In this document: in pieces, positions 6,403 through 13,417 of the stretch
Layout: each line of letters begins with the position of its first letter
Position numbering within the stretch: position 1 is the stretch's first letter
Origin: Fidelibacterota bacterium
GTDB lineage: Bacteria; Fidelibacterota; Marinisomatia; Marinisomatales; J089
Direction of reading: 5' to 3'
DNA: 14,940 bases
Assembly: GCA_003695105.1 (NCBI GenBank)
Contig: RFIZ01000029.1
Location: 1 to 14,940 of the forward strand
Position numbers and translations under genes: made by a program
Notes under the pieces: model-generated
Database searches by the model: none
What the model was told of the DNA's origin: nothing
Seen by the model: the letters and a program-made list of their open reading frames with translations, nothing else

Positions 6403-7613
6403 TCGCACAGATTATCAAATGGGAATTTATTCAAAGGGTAAAGTCCAAATTGTTCCTGTTTACGGCCATTGTCATTCCCCTCTTTATTCTGGCCGCAATG
6501 ATCCTGCCTTCTTTGCTGTTGAGTTCCGAGAGCACCAAATCGACCCTCATCGGTCTGGTGGACCAGAGTTCCGGGATCGGTAATGACTTTGTGGCTCAAC
6601 TGACCCAGGACTATCGCCTGAAATCCGGAGAACCGGAATTCAGCGTTCAAATCGAAGAGGACCCGGAACCTTTGAAACAAGCCCTCCTGAACAAGGATAT
6701 CGACGCCTATGTGGTCATTCCGGACTCGATTCTGGACACAGGCCTGGCCAGTCTTTACGTCCGGTCCGCCAGTAATTTCAAAACGACGGATGCTCTCAGG
6801 AGGTCGTTGAATAAAGTCGTGCTCAACCGGCGACTCCAGAAATACCATCTGGATCCGGAGGTTGTGAAAGAAGTGACCAGCCGGGTCCAATTGCGAAGTT
6901 ATCAATTGTCCGGGGAGGGGGAAGCGAATGAAAGCAATGAAATGGTGGATTTTTTCATACCCTTCATTTCCATGATGATTTTGTACATGACCATCTTGTT
7001 TTCTTCGCAGATCCTGCTCCGCAGCGTCATCGAAGAACGATCCTCCCGCATGATTGAGATCTTGCTTTCATCGGTGACACCGTCACAACTGATGAATGGA
7101 AAGATTCTGGGACTGGGACTGCTGGGATTGACCCAGTTGTTCTTTTATCTGGGTGTGGGGTATGTGGTGGCATTGTATAACGGGATCGAATCGATCCGGC
7201 CTCAATTCCTGCTGACGATGTTTTTGTTCTTCGTGTCGGGCTTTCTCTTCTATGCCGCTATTTTTGCCGCTCTCGGCAGTATTTTCGATTCGGAACAGGA
7301 GGCTCAGCAAATCAGCGGGATGGTGTCACTTGTCATGGTAGTGCCCATTGTCCTGTCAACCTATTTCATCACCAATCCCACGGCCATCGCCACCAGAATC
7401 CTTACCTTTCTCCCGCCCATCACCCCGTTTCTGATCGTGTTGCGTTCGGGAACTTCCTCCATTGATCTGTGGGAACAAATCGTGGCATTCGTACTTATGC
7501 TACTATCGATCTGGGGAGTGATGAAGATCTCGGGAAAAGTGTTTCAAACCTCGATCCTCATGTATGGCAAACGGGTGACACTGCCCGAAATTCTTCGCTG
7601 GATACGCGCCTGA
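6399..7613 (+). CDS. ABC-2 type permease, NatB type
   Basis: The membrane partner of the ATPase just upstream, 404 aa, with its ATG overlapping that gene's stop. One membrane segment near the N-terminus (about residues 18-41) is followed by a long extracytoplasmic domain (about 45-185) and then five or so membrane segments from about 188 to 385, giving the topology of the ABC2_membrane_3/NatB family. Between the second and third segments lies EERSSRMIEILLSS, the cytoplasmic coupling helix typical of this family, and later SEQEAQQISGM. The basic C-terminus ends on the cytoplasmic side. The pair probably exports a small molecule or ion, or helps envelope homeostasis; the substrate cannot be read from the sequence. 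It is the last gene of the smpB group before a 141-base gap. Confidence 0.93.
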   Translation: MIAQIIKWEFIQRVKSKLFLFTAIVIPLFILAAMILPSLLLSSESTKSTLIGLVDQSSGIGNDFVAQLTQDYRLKSGEPEFSVQIEEDPEPLKQALLNKDIDAYVVIPDSILDTGLASLYVRSASNFKTTDALRRSLNKVVLNRRLQKYHLDPEVVKEVTSRVQLRSYQLSGEGEANESNEMVDFFIPFISMMILYMTILFSSQILLRSVIEERSSRMIEILLSSVTPSQLMNGKILGLGLLGLTQLFFYLGVGYVVALYNGIESIRPQFLLTMFLFFVSGFLFYAAIFAALGSIFDSEQEAQQISGMVSLVMVVPIVLSTYFITNPTAIATRILTFLPPITPFLIVLRSGTSSIDLWEQIVAFVLMLLSIWGVMKISGKVFQTSILMYGKRVTLPEILRWIRA

Positions 7614-7754
7614 GTTGTAACCTTTTTGGGCGAACCCATCTAAAGGTCTGACTCAAAGCGCAGAGGGAAGCCGGTAAAAGAGTTCCCTGTAATTCCGGGA
7701 ATCCAGTAAATTAACCCAGTTAGATTCTGTTCAGCTTTGAGAAAAGGAGTATCC
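7614..7754 (+). promoter_or_regulatory. Gap with inverted repeats before trxA
   Basis: At 7621-7646, directly after the permease stop, an inverted repeat folds as CCTTT/AAAGG outside and TGGG/CCCA inside around a CGAA loop. It has no following T-run, so it is a poor intrinsic terminator but a good transcript-end protector candidate. At 7692-7702 lies ATTCC-G-GGAAT, a perfect 5-base inverted repeat with one central base, also overlapping a TTCCC/GGGAA pair. It could be an operator for the trx genes. No convincing sigma-70 hexamers were seen. A strong Shine-Dalgarno, AAAAGGAG, ends the gap at 7742-7749. Confidence 0.4.
7742..7749 (+). promoter_or_regulatory. Strong Shine-Dalgarno for trxA
   Basis: AAAAGGAG lies 5 bases before the trxA ATG at 7755. 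It is one of only two near-consensus sites in the window (the other precedes the degenerate ATPase gene). This fits a high expected level of thioredoxin and fixes the start. Confidence 0.85.
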
Positions 7755-8081
7755 ATGGCAGAGAACGTCTACGAATTTACCGACCAGAATTTTGACACGG
7801 AGGTTCTGCAATCCGAACATCCGGTCCTGGTAGATTTCTGGGCTGAATGGTGCGGCCCATGTAAAGTCATTGGCCCGGTAGTGGAAGAAATTGCCACCGA
7901 CTATAAAAACCGGGTAAAAGTCGGAAAACTGAATGTGGACCATAATCAGCAGACCGCCATGAAGTACGGGATTCGAAGCATTCCCAGTCTGCTGGTATTC
8001 AAGAACGGCGATGTATTGAATCAAGTCGTTGGTTCGGTCCCGAAAGAACGCATAACCAAACTATTGGACGAAGCACTATAG
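7755..8081 (+). CDS. trxA: Thioredoxin
   Basis: A small cytoplasmic disulfide reductase, 108 aa, a single thioredoxin fold of normal length. The active site is WCGPC at 32-36 with the preceding DFWAEW, buried Asp27 and the cis-proline Pro77 in RSIPSLLVFKNG, all canonical. The ATG at 7755 is chosen over a frame-extending upstream start at 7737 because AAAAGGAG lies 5 bases before it, and because the upstream residues are encoded by the Shine-Dalgarno itself. Thioredoxin reductase follows after 8 bases, so electron donor and acceptor are co-expressed. Confidence 0.97.
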   Translation: MAENVYEFTDQNFDTEVLQSEHPVLVDFWAEWCGPCKVIGPVVEEIATDYKNRVKVGKLNVDHNQQTAMKYGIRSIPSLLVFKNGDVLNQVVGSVPKERITKLLDEAL

Positions 8082-8089
8082 CACAATCT

Positions 8090-9016
8090 ATGAATCGGAA
8101 AGTCATCATCATCGGTTCCGGTCCTGCGGGACTGACAGCCGCCATCTATACAGCCCGGGCCAATTTAGAACCCATCGTGTTTGAAGGTATGCAACCGGGG
8201 GGACAATTAACCATTACTACCGATGTGGAGAATTACCCGGGATTTCCCGATGGAATCATGGGACCGGAATTGATGGACAAGTTTCGGGCACAGGCGCAAC
8301 GATTTGGCGCCGAGTGCGTCATGAAACAGGTGACAAAAGTTGATTTGTCTGAGCGACCTTTTAAAGTCTGGGTAGGTGATGAATTGTACACCGGCGAAAC
8401 GGTCATCATTTCTACAGGCGCTTCCGCCAAAACCCTGGGATTGGAATCGGAACAAGAACTGATGGGGTATGGCGTATCCGCCTGTGCCACCTGCGACGGA
8501 TTTTTTTACCGTGAGAAGAAGGTCCTGGTAGTTGGAGGTGGTGACTCCGCCATGGAGGAAGCCATCTTTCTGACGAAATTTGCCTCAGAAGTATGGATCG
8601 TACATCGGCGGGACGAATTCCGGGCTTCCAAGATCATGGTCGAGCGCGCGCTGGCCAATCCCAAAATCCATGTCCATTGGAATACGACGATCGCAAAGAT
8701 TTTGGGTGATCGGCAATCCGGGGTCACCGGAGCCATCCTGAAGGACACGAAAACCGGCGCCACCCGGGAAGAAACCTGCGACGGGATTTTCATGGCAATC
8801 GGTCATCGCCCCAATACGGAGCTATTCCGGGACTATTTGGAGCTGGACCCCACCGGGTATATCGTCACCAAAGACGGCAGAAGTTTGACCAACATCCCTG
8901 GCGTATTTGCCTGTGGCGATGCCCAGGATCATATCTACCGGCAAGCCATCACGGCCGCCGGCTCGGGCTGTATGGCGGCCATTGACGCGGAGCGTTTTTT
9001 AGAAGCTCAGACCTGA
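8090..9016 (+). CDS. trxB: Thioredoxin reductase (NADPH)
   Basis: A flavoenzyme that reduces thioredoxin with NADPH, 308 aa, the usual length for the low-molecular-weight bacterial form. The N-terminal FAD dinucleotide fold is GSGPAG (9-14). The redox-active pair is Cys132 and Cys135 in ACATCDGFFYR. The nucleotide domain shows GGGDSAMEEA (149-158) followed by HRRDEFR (172-178), whose arginines are the usual contact for the NADPH 2'-phosphate. The C-terminal FAD motif GVFACGDAQD and the following RQAITAAGSGCMAA complete the enzyme. There is no clear Shine-Dalgarno at the ATG, which lies 8 bases behind the trxA stop, so translation probably depends on trxA. This is the obvious partner of the thioredoxin upstream. 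Confidence 0.97.
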   Translation: MNRKVIIIGSGPAGLTAAIYTARANLEPIVFEGMQPGGQLTITTDVENYPGFPDGIMGPELMDKFRAQAQRFGAECVMKQVTKVDLSERPFKVWVGDELYTGETVIISTGASAKTLGLESEQELMGYGVSACATCDGFFYREKKVLVVGGGDSAMEEAIFLTKFASEVWIVHRRDEFRASKIMVERALANPKIHVHWNTTIAKILGDRQSGVTGAILKDTKTGATREETCDGIFMAIGHRPNTELFRDYLELDPTGYIVTKDGRSLTNIPGVFACGDAQDHIYRQAITAAGSGCMAAIDAERFLEAQT

Positions 9017-9040
9017 ATCAACGGTCCGATTCATCAACTC

Positions 9041-9047
9041 AAAGGAG
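9041..9047 (+). promoter_or_regulatory. Strong Shine-Dalgarno for the degenerate ATPase gene
   Basis: AAAGGAG lies 6 bases before the ATG at 9054 and only 3 before the GTG at 9051, favouring the ATG. Its strength suggests the product is made in quantity independently of trxB. Confidence 0.75.
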
Positions 9048-9053
9048 TGAGTG

Positions 9054-9740
9054 ATGAATCAAAGAAGCAAACTGATCTATGAGATCCGTGATCTCAAAAA
9101 GGATTACGGTCCCCGTACGGTATTACAAATCGGTCATCTTCAATTTCACCCTGGCACCATTTACGGTATCGTGGGAGCCATCGGTTCCGGAAAAACCACC
9201 CTGTTGAAAATTATGGCAGGCATCGAACGCCAGACTTCCGGCGTGTTGAAATATGACGGAGAGGAATTCAAGACCACCTGGCTGGGAAAAGTCAAACCCA
9301 TCGATGAAATCTATCTGGCCAGTGTGGAAACCCTGCCGGAATCCCAGAAACTGGGACAAATCGTGGCCATGGTTCACCCGAAAAAAGTGGACAAAATCAA
9401 AGGCCGCTATTTTTCCCGGGGGCGATTCCGGGAATTTTGGGATCTGCAGTTGAAAAACCTTTCTCCCGGGGAAGCTTCCTGGTTTAAAAAGGTCCTGGCG
9501 GTGGAAAGTGATCCCCGGGTGCTCCTGATCGATGATTATGGAACGACCATGGACAGTGCCATGGAGCGGGATTTTCGGGGAAAATTGACCAAAATGAACC
9601 GGGATCTGGGCACGACCATCATCCTGGCCGCGCCGGATGATCACCGCATCAAGAAATTTGCCTCCGTCATCATCCATCTGGATAACGGGCACGTAGCCAA
9701 GATTCGACCGGGAGTATCCCGCAGCTCGAAACGGTACTGA
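9054..9740 (+). CDS. Lone ABC-type ATPase with degenerate catalytic motifs
   Basis: A 228-residue ABC nucleotide-binding domain without a membrane partner nearby. Walker A GAIGSGKTT (41-49) is intact. The signature is degenerate but recognisable, LSPGE (136-140). Walker B reads VLLIDDY (156-162), with Asp161 in the place of the catalytic glutamate. Aligning LAAPDDHRIKKFAS...LDNGHV with the usual THD segment puts Pro194 where the switch histidine should be. No clear Q-loop glutamine is seen. It may bind ATP but hydrolyse it slowly or not at all. The C-terminus is basic (SRSSKRY). The ATG at 9054 is preferred to the adjacent GTG at 9051 because AAAGGAG at 9041-9047 is then 6 bases away. It follows trxB by 37 bases and precedes the deacetylase gene by 3. 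Function unknown. Confidence 0.85.
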   Translation: MNQRSKLIYEIRDLKKDYGPRTVLQIGHLQFHPGTIYGIVGAIGSGKTTLLKIMAGIERQTSGVLKYDGEEFKTTWLGKVKPIDEIYLASVETLPESQKLGQIVAMVHPKKVDKIKGRYFSRGRFREFWDLQLKNLSPGEASWFKKVLAVESDPRVLLIDDYGTTMDSAMERDFRGKLTKMNRDLGTTIILAAPDDHRIKKFASVIIHLDNGHVAKIRPGVSRSSKRY

Positions 9741-9743
9741 GAA

Positions 9744-10697
9744 TTGGGAGCCACCGGGATTCTCTATGATCCGCTCTTCTTAGAGCACACGACCGGTACC
9801 GGCCATCCTGAAACTCCCCGGCGCCTTACCCATATCGTTCACACTCTCCAGGAGAAAGGGCTCTGGAATCAGGTTGAACATCCGGCTGTGCCCCCGGCGG
9901 ATCGTTCCGTCCTGGAACGAATTCATCCCCGGGATTACATCAGCCACATCGAAACAGCCTGCATTTCCGGGCAACCGTTCGTGGACACACCGGATTGTGC
10001 CATCGGATATGACAGCTATTCGGTCGCTCTGGCGGCGGCCGGAGCCACGGTGGAAGGGGTCCGGTTGATCCTGGAAGGCTCCCTGACCAATGGCATGGTC
10101 CTGACGAGACCGCCGGGACACCACGCCGAAATTCATCAGGCCATGGGATTCTGTTTTTTCAACAATATCGCTCTGGCGGCCCGCTATGCCCTGGACGAAT
10201 GGCAGTTGAACCGGATTGTCATTCTGGATTTCGACGTACACCACGGCAACGGAACCCAGCATATCTTCGAAACCGACTCCCGGGTTTTATACATCAGTAC
10301 TCATCAGTATCCATTTTACCCCGGGACGGGAACGAAGGAAGAAACCGGTTTGGGTGACGGCCTCGGAACTACGCGGAATTTCCCCCTTCCCGGCGGTACG
10401 CGGGATGATGTTTTCCTGGATATCTATCAGAACAGCGTGCCCGACCTGGTGGCCCGATTTCAACCGGAATTGATCCTTTTATCCGCCGGTTTCGATGCTC
10501 ACCAACTGGATCCTCTGGGAGGCCTCAAAATTTCCACCGAAGCCTTCGCTACCATTTCCACCTTATTTCAGGCGTGGGCGGATGAATGGTGTCAGGGCCG
10601 GTTGCTGTCTGTGCTGGAAGGTGGCTATCATTGGGAGGCTCTGGCCGATTCCGTGGCCTGCCATGTTGAGGCTCTGATCCGGTCAGAAAACACATAA
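9744..10697 (+). CDS. Histone deacetylase family (class II-like/acetylpolyamine amidohydrolase-type) deacetylase
   Basis: A zinc-dependent amidohydrolase of the arginase/deacetylase fold, 317 aa, single domain. It begins with the family's typical LYDPLFLEHTTG...HPETPRRL. The charge-relay histidines are His126-His127 in RPPGHHA. Zinc ligands are Asp164 and His166 in DFDVHHGNG and Asp251 in SAGFDAH. The transition-state tyrosine is Tyr295 in EGGYHWEAL. All are present, so it should be active. Bacterial relatives remove acetyl groups from polyamines, acetoin-related or protein lysine substrates, and which applies here cannot be told. The start must be TTG at 9744: the in-frame stop of the preceding gene is 3 bases before it and no ATG precedes the conserved N-terminus. 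Translation is probably coupled to the ATPase gene. It ends in tandem stops TAA-TAG. Confidence 0.93.
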   Translation: MGATGILYDPLFLEHTTGTGHPETPRRLTHIVHTLQEKGLWNQVEHPAVPPADRSVLERIHPRDYISHIETACISGQPFVDTPDCAIGYDSYSVALAAAGATVEGVRLILEGSLTNGMVLTRPPGHHAEIHQAMGFCFFNNIALAARYALDEWQLNRIVILDFDVHHGNGTQHIFETDSRVLYISTHQYPFYPGTGTKEETGLGDGLGTTRNFPLPGGTRDDVFLDIYQNSVPDLVARFQPELILLSAGFDAHQLDPLGGLKISTEAFATISTLFQAWADEWCQGRLLSVLEGGYHWEALADSVACHVEALIRSENT

Positions 10698-10797
10698 TAG
10701 CGCCGGACAATGACGGTTTTCGCGGATTGTTTCCTATTGGGTTTTTCCGTTAATTCCAGCGGGTGTTGGAGTAATTCTTCCCCGGGATAAACAATAA
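10698..10797 (+). other. 100-base gap between deacetylase and heptose kinase genes
   Basis: It begins with the second of two tandem stop codons. A short inverted repeat ACAAT (10707-10711) / ATTGT (10726-10730) with a GC-containing interior is followed by TTTCC, at best a weak terminator. The last bases before the next ATG (ATAAACAATAA) contain no Shine-Dalgarno. A promoter for the next group is expected here, but I cannot point to one. Confidence 0.35.
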
Positions 10798-11781
10798 ATG
10801 CAATCGAATTCATATCTCACAGCCATTGAAAACTTCTCCCGGTCTTCGGTTCTGGTCATCGGTGATCTGATGCTGGATGCCTACGTCTGGGGGGATACGG
10901 TACGGATTTCTCCGGAAGCACCGGTGCCGGTGGTGGAAGTCCAGTCACAGGAACACATGCCCGGAGGGGCGGCCAACGTGGCCCGGAATCTCCGGGAACT
11001 GGGGGCCAAGGTCTGGGTGGCCGGTTTAATTGGCCTGGATTCGGAAGGAACCCTATTGAAGGAAAAACTCGCATCCTCCGGCATTCATACGGATTTGATT
11101 TTATCCCTGCCTTCCCGGCCGACCAGTGTGAAAACCCGGATCATTGCCCGGAATCAGCACGTTGTACGCTATGACAGGGAGGAAACGGAGGCGATACCTG
11201 AGGATACTGCAGACCGGTTGGTAGCCAGCCTGGCTGACAACTCCACTTGGGATGGTATCATCATCGAAGATTACAATAAAGGATTGTTCACCTCCTATGT
11301 GATTACCCGAATCCTGGATTTCGCCCATGAACGGAGCATCCCCGTTTATGTTGATCCTAAATGGGAAGAATTCCGCAGCTATAAGGGGGTCCGACTGTTC
11401 AAACCCAATTGGGGCGAATTTCACGCCGTAGTCGGTCCCAGTCGTTCCGATGAGGAATTCCTGACCCGGGGACGGTCCTTCCGGGCCGAACAGGAACTGG
11501 ATATTCTCATGGTCACCCGGGGAAAGGAGGGCGTGACCCTCTTCGCTGATGATCTGGTGTTTACGATTCCCACCCATGCCAGGCAGGTCCATGATGTCTC
11601 CGGAGCAGGAGACACGGTCATCGCTACCTTCACGCTGGGAGATTTGAATCGACTAACACCGGAGGAATCCGCCCGGCTGGCGAATTTGGCCGCCGGTATC
11701 GTCTGCGAAGAAGTGGGAGTGGTTCCCATCACCAAAAGCGGGCTGATTCAGCGATTGCATGAAATCCAACCAGAAGACTAG
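10798..11781 (+). CDS. D-glycero-beta-D-manno-heptose-7-phosphate kinase (RfaE1/HldE kinase domain)
   Basis: A PfkB-family sugar kinase that phosphorylates C1 of D-glycero-D-manno-heptose 7-phosphate in the pathway to ADP-heptose, the LPS inner-core precursor. The N-terminus shows VIGDLMLDAYVWGDTVRISPEAPVPVV (split: GDLMLDAYVWG at 22-32, RISPEAPVPVV at 36-46), the hallmark of RfaE1. GGAANVARNL (56-65), IIEDYNKG (154-161), VYVDPK and the PfkB catalytic loop DVSGAGDT (265-272, base Asp271) follow. At 327 aa it lacks the cytidylyltransferase domain that E. coli HldE carries, so an adenylyltransferase must be encoded elsewhere. The ATG at 10798 fits the family start; no Shine-Dalgarno is seen. 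Its last 23 bases overlap the next gene in another frame. Confidence 0.92.
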   Translation: MQSNSYLTAIENFSRSSVLVIGDLMLDAYVWGDTVRISPEAPVPVVEVQSQEHMPGGAANVARNLRELGAKVWVAGLIGLDSEGTLLKEKLASSGIHTDLILSLPSRPTSVKTRIIARNQHVVRYDREETEAIPEDTADRLVASLADNSTWDGIIIEDYNKGLFTSYVITRILDFAHERSIPVYVDPKWEEFRSYKGVRLFKPNWGEFHAVVGPSRSDEEFLTRGRSFRAEQELDILMVTRGKEGVTLFADDLVFTIPTHARQVHDVSGAGDTVIATFTLGDLNRLTPEESARLANLAAGIVCEEVGVVPITKSGLIQRLHEIQPED

Positions 11782-13417
11782 TTCCGTCCGCCGGGTCACC
11801 ACCTTTCAATTTTTCCTGTGCTGTGTTAGTCTGGTGTTCGCCTCCCTGGCCGGCCAACCGGCTCCCCGTTTCCAACCCCTGGATTGGGTTGTTTTTCGTC
11901 GGGTGGGGGCGCTCTACTCCTTTTCCGAAGGATTCGAATATTTGTACATGGCCACTCAAATGGGGGGAGTATACCGTTGGCATATCCTGCGAAAAGAAAT
12001 GGCCGATCCCATCACCGTGGCCCAGGGACTGGAGTCCAACCGTTGTGAAGCAGTGTTGTTCGACCGGGACACCCGTACCCTCTGGGTTGCCACCCAATCG
12101 GGGCTGAATTTCAGTTACAATCCGCCGGGTGAATGGCATTTCCGTCCCAAGGAAGAACTGGGACTTCTGGAGGGAAACCACGTGGACCGGATAGGAGCGT
12201 CCCGCAATTACCTCTGGATGTTTGTCGGCACCCATGTGGCCAAGCTGGATCGAAGTACCGGCGCCCTGGTCGGTGAACTCGCCCAGCCTGATGAACCCTT
12301 GCTACAGATTTCCTCCGGTCACAGGGACTGGACCGATGTACCTTCCACATTGGCTGCTTTCTCAATCACTGACGGCTGGCTGTTCAACGGGAACGACGTG
12401 GTGGACGATTATGGCCGGCTGGAATCGATTACCACTTTTTATACCAGCCGCTATCAGGATGTATTTTTGGGAACCGATCACGGAACCTTGCTGGTGGGGG
12501 ATGCCGTTCTGCAACAATTTCAACCGCACCGGGTGGGATTGCTGAACCGGTCTGTGGGCGATATCGAATTTGATGACCAGGCTCTGTATCTGGCCGGAGA
12601 CAACAGGAATGATCCCCCGGGGATTACCGTCTTTGCCGATCGTCGTAATCAATTCCGCTACTGGGAAAGTGACCTGGTGTCGAATGCTCCCCACACGGCC
12701 ATTCATGCCCTGAGTTGGAACGGCTCCCAATTGTGGACGGGCGGCGAAGAGATTGCGGTATATGACGCCAAACATTCCTTTTGGAAAAACCTTGGCCAGC
12801 CGGTCCAGGGAAGCCGGGTCCTCACACTCAGTAATGGCGCTCTCTACGAGTGGGCCGGAACGGACCAAAACCTGGTGCAGATCGACACCTCCCGTTACCG
12901 GATCACCTCCAGTTCCTATCTACCGTTGAATCTGAATGATCCGGTGACCGATGTGTTGCAATTTGATCAACAGATCTGGGTGACTTTCCTGGATGGATTT
13001 CTCTCCATCAATGAGGCCACCGGGGAGTACATCGATCGTCGCTTTCATCGCCAGCTCGATCTGGCTCCGGGAATCATTCGGTACGACGCTCTGGCCAAGG
13101 ATGCCACTTCGCTACTGGTGGCCACGTCGGTGGGTGTATTCCGTACATCACCTCCGGGCCGGCGTTGGAAACGCATCCTGCAACCGTCCGAATACGGAGC
13201 CAGGATGATCCGAACGATGGACTGGAACGGTTCCTGGGGGGTCCTGAATCTGGGAACGACGTTTTTACTTTTTTCCGGCAGCGGAAACGTAACCCATGAA
13301 TATCAATTTCCTTTTCTCGGGAAAATCCATTGCATTTACTTCGATGGAGACGTAATCTGGCTGGGAACAAACCAGGGCCTGATCCGATTCAAATGGGTAA
13401 ACGAACAATTTCAATGA
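11759..13417 (+). CDS. Secreted multi-blade beta-propeller protein
   Basis: A 552-residue exported protein of unknown function. The N-terminus has a basic region (KSNQKTSSVRR), a hydrophobic core (FFLCCVSLVFASL) and a likely cleavage around residues 28-32. The rest is built from strands with the pattern of two-component-regulator-type propellers: LYMATQMGGVYRW (62-74), LWVATQSGLNF (108-118), LWMFVGTHVAKLD (152-164), VFLGTDHGTLL (235-245), LWTGGEEIAVYD (325-336), IWVTFLDGFLSIN (406-418), LLVATSVGVFR (452-462) and IWLGTNQGLIRF (533-544). Counting weaker copies, about eleven repeats are seen, too many for one seven-blade ring. There is no histidine kinase or membrane domain. The ATG overlaps the kinase gene by 23 bases, and the stop overlaps the GWxTD gene as ATGA. 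It may be a periplasmic or surface protein. Confidence 0.85.
   Translation: MKSNQKTSSVRRVTTFQFFLCCVSLVFASLAGQPAPRFQPLDWVVFRRVGALYSFSEGFEYLYMATQMGGVYRWHILRKEMADPITVAQGLESNRCEAVLFDRDTRTLWVATQSGLNFSYNPPGEWHFRPKEELGLLEGNHVDRIGASRNYLWMFVGTHVAKLDRSTGALVGELAQPDEPLLQISSGHRDWTDVPSTLAAFSITDGWLFNGNDVVDDYGRLESITTFYTSRYQDVFLGTDHGTLLVGDAVLQQFQPHRVGLLNRSVGDIEFDDQALYLAGDNRNDPPGITVFADRRNQFRYWESDLVSNAPHTAIHALSWNGSQLWTGGEEIAVYDAKHSFWKNLGQPVQGSRVLTLSNGALYEWAGTDQNLVQIDTSRYRITSSSYLPLNLNDPVTDVLQFDQQIWVTFLDGFLSINEATGEYIDRRFHRQLDLAPGIIRYDALAKDATSLLVATSVGVFRTSPPGRRWKRILQPSEYGARMIRTMDWNGSWGVLNLGTTFLLFSGSGNVTHEYQFPFLGKIHCIYFDGDVIWLGTNQGLIRFKWVNEQFQ

Noticed and set aside
5431..6408. 325-residue minus-strand ORF opposite the NatA gene
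   Set aside because: It mirrors a clear ABC ATPase in the other strand; its composition is rich in F, H, Q and P and has no domain.
9051..9053. GTG as the start of the degenerate ATPase
   Set aside because: It would leave only 3 bases to the Shine-Dalgarno; the next codon, ATG 9054, has normal spacing.
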